NCBI RefSeq assembly: GCF_001659605.2
Contig: NC_035170.2
Location: 5,146,001 to 5,210,000, forward strand
From: Manihot esculenta
Taxonomy: Eukaryota; Streptophyta; Magnoliopsida; Malpighiales; Euphorbiaceae
Direction: 5' to 3'
Length of the DNA stretch: 64,000 nucleotides
A model generated the notes under the pieces. It had not been told where the DNA came from. It did no database searches and saw only the letters and a program-made list of their open reading frames with translations. Below are positions 51,909 through 63,952 of this stretch, in pieces; positions within the stretch are counted from its first letter, which is position 1, and every line of letters starts with the position of its first letter. Position numbers and translations under genes: made by a program.

Positions 51909-51925
51909 TGGCGCCGTCTGTGGGA
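51909..51925 (+). other. Primer binding site of the Tat-type element
   Basis: TGGCGCCGTCTGTGGGA starts two bases after the LTR. The TGG start pairs with the CCA end of a tRNA, and the sequence is common in plant Tat-lineage elements. I do not assign the tRNA. Confidence 0.7.
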
Positions 51926-52313
51926 AACGACGGAGATCTTTTCATCACCGGAGTTTTCACTCTTAAAGAAACCCACTGAGATCCACGATGGCTAATCACC
52001 AAGAAAGTAACCTTAACGTCCCAAATGACCTAGGCTCTGCCCAAGAGGGGCAACAATTCTCCTTTTCTAGTCCTACGACATTAAACAACCAAACACCTGT
52101 TCCTCTTAATCCCTCGCCAAGTTTGGCAGGGAATACTCCCGCCGTTACCTTGTCTAACCAGGATCTTCAAAACATGGCTTTCCAGTTACAGAATACCGCC
52201 CACTGGTTGGGGCAGATAATGCAACAGAGAGGCCTCAACACCCCAGTAAATACACTCCCGGTTGTAGAGGAACCTCAGACCAATGACCCCCGACCTGCAC
52301 CTGACCGTCTTCA

Positions 52314-52490
52314 AACCAGCAGCCGCGATACTGAAGAAAGAGGAAGAAAAGCCGGCGAAGAAGAAGGACCGGAGGCCCGAATCCATGCGAGGAGGGCGAG
52401 AGAGATGATAGAAAATGAGGAGGTGGATAACTATTCTGCCGAAATAACTGGGTGGACGGGAACTGAAGCAGAGGAGGAGGAGTACCACCT
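52314..52490. repeat. 177-bp direct repeat, left copy (Tat gag)
   Basis: Identical to 55433-55609 apart from one T/C difference (CTATTCTGCC against CTATTCCGCC). Together they bracket the Athila-family insertion. Its right edge is exactly the LTR terminus TGATAGG at 52491. Confidence 0.95.
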
Positions 52491-53940
52491 TGATAGGCGG
52501 TTGTCGAAGCCGTCAAAAATAACCTATTATCAATCAACAAATAAATTTGTAGATAGTGGCAATAGGGTCGAACCACAGGGAATTGACACCAAGTATCTTC
52601 CTAATAATGACTAAGGCAAGTAATAACAAATAAGTAAAAGATGGGGGGTTTGTTTTGATGAGTTAAAATCTAAAAGTAAAAGAGAACAATAATTTAATTG
52701 AAAAGGAATTCCAATGAGAAAGAGATTCTAGCTGAAGTATGAGTCTAATTCAGTTTGTTCAGAATTGATCATTGATTTATTAAAGACTCCTATTTGACTT
52801 CAATAAATTAGTTTTGGTTGTGGAAGACGCTTCTCACAATCCAAATTTCTCCTTAGTTCTAGTTTGATTAGGAAACGTTCGCTAATCAAACACTAATCAA
52901 CAAGTTGCCAAGGAACGTCCTTGGGGCATTGTAGCATCGAACAACTGTTGATTGCATTAAGACTTAGAGAAACCCAATTCTATCCTTGCCAACCGCGTGG
53001 TCAAGTTTAGATCATACAACCTGATTAAATGTGTATTTGAACAATCTAAGCAATTACGGACCTAAATCATTCAAACAATATTACTAAGCAATTTAAAAGC
53101 AATGGGCCCTTATTGATTCTAAAAGGAAAGTAATATTTAAAGAAAAGGTCAGATTGCATAAATATTGAAACAAACAAGAGTTCAACAATGGAGTATTAAA
53201 CCTCCCAATTCATCACAAATCTGAATATTCTCAACTTCAACTAGAAAATAATGAATTTAGCCACTCATGGTGACCAAAATACACAAAATAAAGAAGAAAA
53301 GAAAGAAAGAAAGTTTCTGCTGTGTTGCTGGAGAATTTTCGATGATGGCAGATGCTGAAAGATGATGATTCTATGCTGGTTTGGATGTTGCCCTTATATA
53401 GCTGGAGAATCCCAATTCCAATTTGATTAGGGTTTTGGAATCTCAATTTGATTTGGTCTTCTTTGTAGTCTTTGATTCCTCTTTGGATTTTGTATTTGAT
53501 TGAGAATGGAACTCTCTAAGTGAAGGGCGTGGCTCTTGGGACTGATCTTGTGGTGTTTGAAGTGGACTTGGACTTCTTTTCTTTGAATTTCTAATTTCTG
53601 CTCTTTTCCCGCCTCTTCTGTATTTTCTGCTATTAAAGTGACTTGGGCAAATCCTGCGAGTGACTTGGGCAAGTCACTTGCCCAATCTGCCCTAATCACT
53701 CTCTGGGATTCAGTCCAGTTTTTGCCTTTGACTCTGCGAATGACTTGGCCAGTTCCTGCGAGTGACTTGGGCAAGTCACTTTGACCCAATCACTTTTCCA
53801 GCTTTTTCTTCACTTTTTCTCCAACTTTTTAATTTCTTCCTTTTCTGTAAAAACATAACAAAAACACAAAATAAGCTAGAAAAATGTGTAAATAAACAGT
53901 AAGAGATATGATAAAAATGTGGCTAAATTATGCTTGATCA
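52491..53940 (-). repeat. LTR of the truncated Athila-family element
   Basis: 1450 bp with the same termini as the young Athila LTRs and long stretches of similarity (for example GGAAACGTTCGCTAATCAAA), but with many substitutions and indels. TATA-like TATATAAGGG on the minus strand near 53391-53400. Confidence 0.9.
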
Positions 53941-54248
53941 AATACCCCCACACCTAGCTTTTTGCTTGTCCTCAAGCAACAAACAACTTTAGTCAATCAA
54001 GCCCCTTTTTCTTTTGATCCTAAGTACCACTTAATCAGCCTCCCCTAGACTCCTAAATTGAAACACTACAGTGTAGGATGCATGTACTAAGGTTGTCCCC
54101 TTCTTTCCTTGTTTCCTATCGCTCACCATGGCCAAGGGAAAGTTTTTTATTTGATCATGCTTATTAATTTATATTAGGATTAATGCAATCCCTTAAGAGT
54201 GACTTGCCCTATTTTAAGCATTTTTAATTACCAGCACCTTTTATCCTT

Positions 54249-54490
54249 GCCTGAAAAAGTCACCAACCTTTTTACGCGATGGTGCATATGGGTGATACAC
54301 CCCCGGTTACTCAGTTGGTCACTTGTCCAAGTGGCTACTAGCTCTGTTCATAATCTTAGACCATCGAAACTTTATTTGCTTGAAAAAGTCACTGACCTTT
54401 TTACGCGATTGTGTACATGGGTGATACACCCCCGGTTACTCAGTCAGTCACTTCTCCAAGTGGCTTTTAGGCACAGTTCATAGTCTTAGA
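54249..54490. repeat. Tandem duplication in the 3' UTR of the truncated Athila
   Basis: Two copies starting at 54249 and 54378 (129-bp spacing), each with TTTTTACGCGAT and GGGTGATACACCCCCGGTTAC, as at 16782-17035 in the intact element. Confidence 0.85.
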
Positions 54491-55101
54491 TCATAGGAAC
54501 AGGTTGTGCTTTTTGTGCTTTTTGATTTGCTGAGTTTTTCTTTTTCTTTTTCCTTTTTTATAACAATTTGGGCAAATCAACTTAAGAGAATTACACTAAC
54601 TTTTTATTGCATGTATTTTATTTTCCTTTCCTATTGGCCACAGCAGGTTCAAGGACTCAATTCAAGAAAAAGAACTTCCTAAGTAAAGGCTACACATTGT
54701 GCATGGTTCAATTTAGGTTTAAAGGGTTGGATAATTTAATGGGGTCATGAGGTAAGGAACTCTTTTGACTTAGTCATCTATGCTGAGTAAAGAAATAGGC
54801 TAGAAAAACAAAGTTCTGTGTGTGTGTGCATATGTGTGGTAGAGAAGAAAAAATTTCTGGTGTGTGAAAGAGGTAAGACCTAAGCAAAAATAAACAAAAA
54901 GGATGTAGAAGAAAACTAAACATGTAAGCATGGTGAAAAAAAGAAATGTTCCCTAAACACCCCCACACCTATCCCAAACATTGCCCCCAATGTTAAAACA
55001 TGAATATGAAGAGAATTAATAAGGAGAAGGAAAGGGACTGCCTGGGATGTGGGTGATTTGGGCAAATCGCCCCAGTGATTTGGGCAAGTCACCCAGCCAA
55101 A

Positions 55102-55432
55102 TCACTGTATTTGCTGTTCTGTGGGCAGGAAGTGATTCACCAGTATTTGAAGCAAGTGCTCCACATTGTTCATTCTGGTCTCAATTCTGTCAAGACGAGC
55201 CTGTATTGACTGGTTAGGGGCTACGTCTTCATGGACTTGATTCTGGTCCTGCTGTGGTGCTTCTGGAGGTGCTCTTTGTGCTGGTTCATTGACTCTCACT
55301 TCTGTTGTTGCTTCTTGAGGTGCAGGATGCTGAGAAGTGGATGGTTGACTGGCTTTCCTTTTCCTGAACACACGCTCATGGCGTGGTGTGAGTGGTCCTG
55401 CATGGGAAAGAGAAAAAATGCCCCCCACTTGG
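55102..55432 (-). pseudogene. C-terminal piece of the Athila env-position ORF
   Basis: About 110 codons matching the end of the ORF at 17609-19480: VGGIFSLSHAGPLTPRHERV, a Q/P-rich linker, then the IQARLDRIETRMNNVEHLLQ coiled-coil-like end. This segment has no internal stop. It is cut at 55432 by the Tat gag junction. Confidence 0.85.
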
Positions 55433-55609
55433 AACCAGCAGCCGCGATACTGAAGAAAGAGGAAGAAAAGCCGGCGAAGAAGAAGGACCGGAGGCCCGAA
55501 TCCATGCGAGGAGGGCGAGAGAGATGATAGAAAATGAGGAGGTGGATAACTATTCCGCCGAAATAACTGGGTGGACGGGAACTGAAGCAGAGGAGGAGGA
55601 GTACCACCT
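55433..55609. repeat. 177-bp direct repeat, right copy (Tat gag)
   Basis: Second copy of 52314-52490; from here the Tat gag frame continues (GGAGAAAAAACTTAGC). The left edge shares AA with the inserted sequence, so up to 2 bp could be microhomology. Confidence 0.95.
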
Positions 55610-58600
55610 GGAGAAAAAACTTAGCCCAGAAGACGAGAAGGTGGACCAAAAGTTGAAGAAATTGAGAGAACAGCTCCTCGCCGAGCTAGGTAAGAAAGAC
55701 CAAAGCCAAACCTCTTTGCCTACTTCTTCCCCTTTCTCAAAGTGGGTGCAGCAAGAGACTGTCCCTAAGAAGTTTATGATGCCATCAATGGCGGCTTATG
55801 ATGGAACTGGTAACCCGAGGGAGCACGTCATGAACTATAAGACCTTCATGGAGTTGCAAACTTTGTCGGATACCTTAATGTGTAAAGTATTTCCAACGAC
55901 GCTCTCGGGACCAGCGCGGGCGTGGTTCAACAGCCTTGAGGCCGGAAGTATCAGGAGTTTCGGAGACCTAGCCATTCGCTTCATCAGTCGATTTATAGCC
56001 GGGGTGCCGGCAGAGAGGAAGACGAGCTACTTGGAGACAGTAAGGCAGAGAGAGGGTGAATCACTCAGAGAGTATGTCGCTCGTTTCAATACAGAGGCCC
56101 TGCAGATTCCCGATCTCGATGAAGGAAGGGCGGTAGAAGAGATGCAAAAGGGAACGACCTCTGCCGAGTTCTTCGGTTCCTTAAGCAGGAAGCCTCCGAC
56201 CTCCCTGGCCGAGCTGATGCAGAGAGCGAAGAAGTATATAAGGCAGGACGACGCCTTAGTAACAAGCCGATTTGCCAAAAGGATGACAGGAAAAGAAAAA
56301 GCCTCAGAAGAAAGGAGGCCGGAGAAACATGAAAAGAAACACAGCAAGAGACCCGAGCCGTACAAGCAGGCCTGGGAGCGAAGGGATCAAAGGCCTCCCC
56401 CTCCACGGGTCCCTGAATCAAGATTGCCTCCCCCTTGGGTCCCTGAGAAGCCAACTCCACTAAATGCGTCCAGAGCCGAGGTGCTCATGGCTGTCCAAGA
56501 TAAGGAATTCCTCCAGTGGCCCAAACCTATGAAGTCGGAAGCAGACCAGTGGAATCCTGACAAATATTGTCAGTATCATCGGACGCATGGCCACGATACC
56601 AACAACTGCTTCCAGTTGATAGCAGAGATCGAGAGGTTAATAAAGAGGGGGCACCTCAAGAACTTTATAAAGAAATCAGAGGGACAAAGGCCTCAACCCA
56701 GTCCGGCGGTTCAGGCGCCGAGGAGAACAGGAACGGGACCAGTGAATGATGGATCCAGTGGGACCATCAACATGATTGTTGGAGGAACGGGAGGACGGAT
56801 GGGCCGCCGAGGGAAGAAGAGAAATCGGGAGGGAGAGACCAGCAGCACCGAGGTCATGCAGATCGTTGACCACTCTCCCATGACAATCACCTTCTCTTCA
56901 GAAGATGCTCATGGTATTCAGATGCCCCATGATGACGCGCTCGTCATTGAAGCCGTCATTCACAATTATCGGGTAAAGAAGGTCTTAGTGGATGACGGGA
57001 GTAAAGTCAACTTGCTACCATACCAGGTTTTTCAGCAGATGGGAATTCTGGAAGAACAGTTGGTCCGAGACCAAGCACCAATCAAGGGGATCGGAGGAGT
57101 AGCGGTGCTCGTGGAAGGGAAGGTGAAGCTGACTCTCACCTTAGGTGAAGCACCCAGAACTCGTACTCACCATGAGGTATTTTTAGTGGTCAAACTTCCG
57201 TTAAGCTATAATGTGATCTTGGGGAGGCCTGCGCTGTTCAATTTCGAAGCTGTCACCAGTATCAGGTATTTGGCGCTTAAATTTCCAACAGAAGAAGGAG
57301 TGGGAATAGTCCGGGGTAGCCAGGAAGAGGCAAGAGTAGTATACTTAGCCACAGTAGCAGAACCAAGCTCCACTGGAGAAGCTCTTGACTCGAAAGTTCT
57401 AGAGGTTCGGGATGAGAAAACAGAGGTCAGGACAGAACCGGTGGGGGAGCTGGAGATTTTCCCTTTATCAGAAGCAGAGGTAGAAAAGGTCTTTAGTCTC
57501 AACGCCGGCCTCACTAAAGAACAAAAAGCTGAAGTCATGGCCCTGATCCGAGGTCATGCGTCTAGTTTCGCCTGGAAGCCCTCCGACATGCCTAGAATTG
57601 ACCCTACGGTAATGACACACAAGCTGAATGTACTCCCCGAAGCCAAGCCAGTAAAACAGAAGAAGAGAGTAGTAGGAAGAGAGAAGCAGCAGGCCACCAA
57701 GGAAGAGGTGCAGAAACTTGAGGAGGCAGGCTTTATTAGGGAAGTTATGTACCCACAGTGGTTAGCAAATCCTGTATTAGTCAAAAAAGCCAATGGCAAA
57801 TATAGGATGTGCATAGATTTTACTGACCTAAATAAGGCCTGCCCTAAAGATTGTTATCCACTTCCTGATATTAATAAAATGGTCGACTCTACGGCCGGTT
57901 TTGATTATATGTCTTCTTTGGATGCTATGTCTGGTTATCATCAAATCCCAATGGAAAGGTCGGATGAGGAAAAGACCTCGTTTATAACTAAAGATGGGAC
58001 TTATTGCTACAGAGCTATGCCATTCGGATTGAGGAATGCTGGGGCAACGTACCAAAGATTGATGAATAAAATCTTCAAAAATCAGATTGGCAGGAATGTA
58101 GAAGTTTATGTAGATGATATGGTGGTCAAAAGCCCAAATTTCCAGCAGCACATAGCAGACTTGAGGGAGGTATTCGGGGTATTAAACCAGTACAGAATGA
58201 AGTTGAACCCAGCAAAGTGTGCTTTCTTTATTAGAGGAGGAAAATTCTTGGGATTCATGGTGAGCGGAAAAGGCATCGAGCCTAACCCGGAGAAGGTAGA
58301 AGCCATATTGAAAATGCCAGAGCCGACCTATGTAAGGGACGTCCAAAGACTAACCGGAAGAGTAGTAGCACTCAACAGATTCATGTCAAGGTCAGCAGAA
58401 AAATGCTTACCATTTTTCAAAAAATTGAGGAAGGTGCCAAACTTTGAATGGACAGAAGACTGCCAGAAGGCCTTCGCAGAGCTTAAAAGATATCTCAGCT
58501 CGCCCCACGTCCTCAGTAGTCCTATGAAAGGAGAAGAACTCTTGATATACTTGGCAGCCTCAGAACAAGCAGTCAGCGTAGTGTTAGTAAGGGTGGAAGA

Positions 58601-60855
58601 AGGGGAACAGAAACCCATTTTTTACGTCAGCAAGGTACTCAGAGATACCGAGGTCAGATATTCGAACATTGAAAAAATGGCTTACGCCCTATTGCTAGCA
58701 GTCCGAAAATTCAAAGTTTACTTGGAAGGCCACCAAGGAGTTGTGATAACAGACCAACCCTTAAAGAAGATTCTACGCAGGCCGGAAACTTCAGGTCGGA
58801 TGTTGGCTTGGTCCGTAGAGATCAGCCCTTACTGTCTAGAATATCGACCCAGGACAGCTATAAAATCTCAAGCTTTGGCTGACTTCATAGCAGAATGCTC
58901 ATTCAACGAGGAGCAGGGAGGATCATCCTCAGGGATAGCAGGACGGGAACGTGAGGGGGAGCCTCATCCAGAATTTAACTGGAAGTTGTATGTAGACGGA
59001 GCATCAAGCACTGAGGGCAGTGGTGCCGGAATAATGCTTAAGGGGCCAGAGGATTTTAAGGTGTGTTACGCCCTACGTCTAGAGTTCAAAGCCTCGAATA
59101 ATGTGGTAGAATATGAAGCCCTGATAAATGGGATGTTGGTGGCACTAGAAGTGGGAGTAACCGATCTCGAGGTAAACAGCGACTCTCAGCTGGTGATCAA
59201 CCAAGTAACAGGGATGTATCAGGCTAGAGATCCCCTTATGCAAAGTTACCTGGCTAAAGTAAAAACTTTAGAAGCCGAGCTCACAAGTCGAGGAGTAACC
59301 ATCAGGTTTCAAAGAATACCCCGAGAGGAAAATGAGGAAGCAGATCTGCTTAGCCGATTATCCAAAGAAGAACTGGAACAGCTTCCTGATGAAGTGTACA
59401 TACAACAGGTCCATACACCTGCTTTTAATAAAACTAACACGATATTGCAGGTGGAACAGAACCCGACTTGGATGACCCCTTACTTAGAGTACCTGGAAAA
59501 AGGTAAACTCCCTGAGGATAAAGATGAAGCCAAAAAGATAGCAGCTCGTGCCGCTAACTACCAAGCGATAAGGGGGACCTTATACAGAAAAGGAAAGTCC
59601 AGTCCATGGCTCCGATGCGTGAATCCGGAAGAGGCTACGAAGGTGATGGAAGAAATACACAGAGGCTTGTGTGGAGCCCACGAGGGAGGAGGGACATTAG
59701 CTAATAAAGTATTCAGGCAAGGGTATTATTGGCCCACTGTTAAAAAAGAAGTAGAAGAGTTCGTCCGAAGATGCGACGTATGCCAGAGATTTGCTAATGC
59801 CATCAAAACTCCAGCCACTCCTCAAGCTAGCATATCCAGTCCATGGCCTTTCTCGCAATGGGGAATTGACATCCTGTGACCCTTCCCCAAAACCACTGGG
59901 TAGAGAAAATTCGTAGTGGTGGCTGTAGAATACTTCTCAAAATGGCCAGAGGCAGAAGCAATAGCCACAATCACAGCTCGAAAGATGATAGATTTTGTGT
60001 GGGGGCATATCATTTGCAGATTTGGTGTACCTAGAGTGCTTATTTCAGATAATGGCAGACAGTTTGATTGCAGCACCTTTAGAGCTTTCACCACGAACAT
60101 GGGTATCTGGCATAAATTCTCCTCTGTGGTTCATCCTCAAACTAACGGCCAAACAGAGGTCACCAACAGAGCCATCCTACAAGGATTAAAAAAGCGACTA
60201 GATGGGGCAAAGACAAATTGGGCAGAAGAACTCAACAGCATCCTGTGGGCACTCCGAACCACTCCTAGAGCACCCACTAAAGAAATGCCCTTTGCACTTG
60301 CCTATGGTACAGAGGCCGTAGTCCCAGTTGAATTGCAGATTCCTACTCATCGAGTCCAATTTGCTAGCGAGAGCACTAACGATGACAAGCTAAGAAGCAA
60401 CCTGGATGCCCTTGAGGAAATCAGGGAAAAAGCTCAAATCCGAACTGCCGCCTATCAACAACGGGCAGCACGATACTACAACCAAAAGGTCAGAGAAAGA
60501 AGCTTGAAAGTGGGAGACCTGGCTTTAAGAAACCTGGAAGCCACAGGAAAAAGGGCTGCAGCTGGTAAGCTAGCACCGACCTGGGAGGGCCCATTCAAGA
60601 TAACAAAAGTAGTCCGGCCAGGAGTATACCGGATTGAAGATATGCAAGGGAACCAGGAGCCCCACGCTTGGAATATTCAACACCTCAAGAGGTATTTCCC
60701 TTGATATAGTTGTAAAGAAAAACATTGTATTCTGATAAATATGGAAGAAACAAGTTATTTACACAATGAGATTATCTTTATTATCATGAATAATATTCCT
60801 CCATGAAAAAGAAAGGTAGGTGTACAGGATCCCCTAGATTTCCTGACACCGCAAA

Positions 60856-61930
60856 CCAAATTGAGAGCACAAACAACCGGCGGGGCCCCGAGGTCACCCC
60901 GGAACAAAAATGACCAGGATCCCGTAAGATCTCCTGGAATAAAAACAACCGGCGAGGCCCCGAGGTCATCCCGGAGTTACAAAAATGACCAGGATCCCGT
61001 AAGATCTCCTGGAACAAAAGCAACCGGCGAGGCCCCGAGGTCATCCCGGAAATACAAAAATGACCAGGATCCCGTAAGATCTCCTGGAGCAAGAACAACC
61101 AGCGAGGCCCCGAGGTCATCCCGGAAATACAAAAATGACCAGGATCCCATAAGATCTCCTGGAACAAAAGCAACCGGCGAGGCCCCGAGGTCATCCCGGA
61201 AATACAAAAATGACCAGGATCCCATAAGATCTCCTGGAACAAAAGCAACCGGCGAGGCCCCGAGGTCATCCCGGAAATACAAAAATGACCAGGATCCCGT
61301 AAGATCTCCTGGAACAAAAGCAACCGGCGAGGCCCCGAGGTCATCCCGGAAATACAAAAATGACCAGGATCCCGTAAGATCTCCTGGAGCAAGAACAACC
61401 GGCGAGGCCCCGAGGTCATCCCGAAAATACAAAAATGACCAGGATCCCATAAGATCTCCTGGAACAAAAGCAACCGGCGAGGCCCCGAGGTCATCCCGGA
61501 AATACAAAAATGACCAGGATCCCATAAGATCTCCTGGAATAAAAGCAACCGGCGAGGCCCCGAGGTCATCCCGGAAATACAAAAATGACCAGGATCCCAT
61601 AAGATCTCCTGGAGCAAAAGCAACCGGCGAGGCCCCGAGGTCATCCCGGAAATACAAAAATGACCAGGATCCCATAAGATCTCCTGGAGCAAAAGCAACC
61701 GGCGAGGCCCCGAGGTCATTCCGGAAATACAAAAATGACTAGGATCCCATAAGATCTCCTGGAGCAAAAACAGCCGGCGAGGCCCCGAGGTCGTCCTGGA
61801 AATACAAAAACGGCCAGGATCCCGTAAGATCTCCTGGAGCAAAAACAGCCGGCGAGGCCCTGAGGTCGTCCCGGAAACACAAAGAAGACCGGGATCCCCT
61901 AAGAACTCCCGAGAAAACAAAGTAAAAAAC
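60856..61930 (+). repeat. 75-bp tandem array in the Tat 3' UTR (about 14 units)
   Basis: Units begin with CTCCTGG at 60931, 61006, 61081 and so on every 75 bp to 61831, with degenerate flanking units. The core is GGCGAGGCCCCGAGGTCATC, then CAAAAATGACCAGGATCCC. Variants GGAGCAAGAAC (61086 and 61386) and CCCAT/CCCGT recur at 300 bp, suggesting a four-unit higher-order duplication. Because 75 is a multiple of three, long open frames exist on both strands (293, 378 and 251 residues of 25-residue repeats); I do not regard them as genes. Confidence 0.95.
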
Positions 61931-62650
61931 AGCTGGAAAAGGCCTTAAGACCATCTCTAAGCAAAAAATCCCCATCTCATATGCAGGGACAATTCATAAA
62001 AATACAGTTCCGACCTCACAAAAAGATGCGTCCAAAGGCATCAAAGCAAGGCCAAACTCCGACCTCCCGAAGGAGTTCGGAGCACTATGGCCAAAAGGTA
62101 CTTAAAAAGTGATCGCTGACGCTAAGCTCAGCTTACAACGAGGTCTAGACAGCAAATAACCTGGAAGATACCCAGGGATATACGAAGCATCACAAGCCAT
62201 AGGTGTAAAAGCCTACGTAAAGAGTGAAGAGCCGAGCTCTTAGCTCAAAAACTCGAGTCAGTTCGCCATACATAGACATCCGAGCTCATAACCAAGGAAA
62301 CAGAAAACAATCGTTTACCCCCTCAACACTCATGTAATGAAAGGTTGAGGAGGTAAAGGGGGCAATTTGGGAAGAAAGGACCTCAGCTTCATTTCCTGGC
62401 AAGATAGAACTAAAAGCAAAAAGGCAGCCCTGCTAATCACCATTAGAAGGTATGTGATCTGACTTATAAGTTCAGACAGTTGGCTAAGAATCGGGCTCAT
62501 GACTAAAGGCTAATCTAGTTCAGAAAAAGCTTATGAATAAAAATATACAATGTAAGCATTACAGTTACGAGAAGGAGAGATAAATTATAAAGCGAAAAAC
62601 AGCTCAAGTAAACAGAAATTAAAATTTCATTAAGAATACAGGGCTGTTAC
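61931..62650 (+). other. Tat 3' UTR after the array
   Basis: No ORF. Contains a purine-rich stretch GAGGAGGTAAAGGGGGCA near 62347-62364 that resembles a polypurine tract, but no LTR start follows it. Confidence 0.45.
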
Positions 62651-62653
62651 AAT

Positions 62654-63952
62654 CTACTTATCGGACGAGGTTGAAGGAAAGATAGTCCTTAAGAGACTTA
62701 CATCAGTAAGAACATCCTCACCTACATTATGTTTATTTACAACTGTCTCTGGAGGAAGCCCGGCACCCTTTGGGTCAGATGTCTTAGTATCAACAACAGG
62801 GGCAATCTCCAACCCTGGATTGAGGTCCTCCCCTCCAGATTTGGGGTCGCCTCCTTCAGGCTCAAGGGCTCCCAGATCCTCCCCATCCGACTCGGATTCT
62901 TCTTCAGAAGATACAGCAGACGGACCTCCAACACGACAGTCCCCTCTAGGCATAGGAAAATCATCTTCTCCATACAACACCGGCTCACCATCAGAGTCCA
63001 CTTCAGCCATACGAAGCTTTGCCAGAGGAGTATCAGGAGCATGCCTAGCCTCTCTTATACCGCGATTGTAACCAGTTACATACATGCGGAAGGCTTTCCG
63101 AAGAACAGTAGCTTTCATGTCTGCAGAGGCTAGATATTCGTCAAGATGTGTTTCACAGGCCTCAGCTACAAATGCCTTCAACTCAGGAGAATCCTTGTAG
63201 TCCTGAAGGTGAGCTTCATAGGCCTGCTCAATCTTTCTTTTCAGCTCCTCCTACTCCTGATATTCTGCTAGACACCTCTCGCGTTCTAGCAGGACCTTGC
63301 CTTCAGCATGTTTCACCACCTCGAGCAGGGCTGAACATTTACGTTCCAAAGTCCTGACTTCATGGTTAAGCTGTTGATGGCGAAGTTGGGACCCCTCCGC
63401 CGATGAAGCCAGGACTCTGATACGTTCAGAGCTCCTGCTCAGCTCCTGCTCAAGGACTTCCACCCGAGCTAAGGCCCTCTCCTTCTGAGCATTCACCTCA
63501 TTCAGGCGAACTTGAAGTCCTTCAGAATCAGCCTTTAAGGCTTCATATTGGCACTGGACTTCATCCCTTCGACTTACAGCCTCATCTCTTTCCTGAAGAG
63601 CTGCTGTCATAGAGGACAGCTGCTTTAAAACCTCCACACAACGAACTTCCACCTCAGCTGTCCTCTCATCAGACTCCTGGAGAACCCTGCGAGTACGAGA
63701 CAACTCTGCTTCCAGGGATTTAGTGTGCTCTGCTGCCTCAGCCGCTCTGCCTTCAGCTCTTTTAAGGGCCTTCAACGCAGAGTGCAACTCCACCTAGAGG
63801 GACTGGGAATGTTCCCGGGCAGCTAGAAGATTTCCTCTGGCATCATTGGTGGCAGATATATTCTCCTCCAGGCGCGCCTCTTCAATCCGGCGATCCATGG
63901 ACTCCCGGAGGGAGTGGTCGCGAGCGTCCACCTCCATAAAAAGACCCGTCAC
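62654..63952 (-). pseudogene. Antisense coiled-coil ORF of the Tat element
   Basis: One minus-strand frame of about 433 codons from a splice-acceptor-like site (AG at 63954-63953) to a stop at 62654, broken by two TAG codons (63794-63796 and 63251-63253). The first two thirds are charged and heptad-like (coiled coil, for example LKALKRAEGRAAEAAEHTKS and VEVLEQELSRSSERIRVL). The next part (FRMYVTGYNRGIREARH) is basic, and the C-terminus is very acidic (SEEESESDGEDL). Additional antisense ORFs between pol and the 3' LTR are known from Tat-lineage elements. The upstream exon or exons would lie right of the window. Function unknown. Confidence 0.7.

Larger units (their letters stand above)
52491..55432 (-). 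mobile_element. 5'-truncated Athila-family element inside Tat gag
   Basis: Plus coordinates: a complete LTR 52491-53940 (TGATAGG...TGATCA, 1450 bp; related to but distinct in length and sequence from the 1522-bp LTRs at 14926), a polypurine tract at 53941, a 3' UTR with the family tandem duplication (54249-54490), and the last part of the env-position ORF (55428-55102). It stops abruptly at 55432 inside that ORF; the rest of the ORF, gag-pol and the 5' LTR are missing. Only the LTR terminus side is a proper element end. Confidence 0.9.
51988..60704 (+). pseudogene. Tat gag-pol, interrupted and with two nonsense codons
   Basis: The frame from 51988 to 52490 continues in phase at 55610 once the insertion and its duplicated 177 bp are skipped, then runs to 60704. 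Parts: gag domain about 55780-56230; zinc knuckle near 56569-56610 (CQYHRTHGHDTNNC); protease near 56985 (VDDGSKVN); reverse transcriptase with YVDD at 58107-58118; first RNase H about 58540-58890; second, archaeal-like RNase H about 58987-59370 (LYVDGASSTEGSGAGIML); integrase zinc motif about 59660-59790; integrase core with Asp near 59868, Asp near 60049 (DNGRQFD) and Glu near 60155. In-frame stops are TGA 59877-59879 and TAG 59901-59903, just after the first catalytic Asp. Confidence 0.9.

Noticed and set aside
60784..61920. Open frames of 378, 293 and 251 residues made of 25-residue repeats on both strands
   Set aside because: They follow from a 75-bp tandem repeat whose period is a multiple of three; no gene structure or family similarity.
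60861..61930. Possible CRISPR-like array of regular repeats
   Set aside because: Units are contiguous without unique spacers, in a plant retrotransposon 3' UTR.
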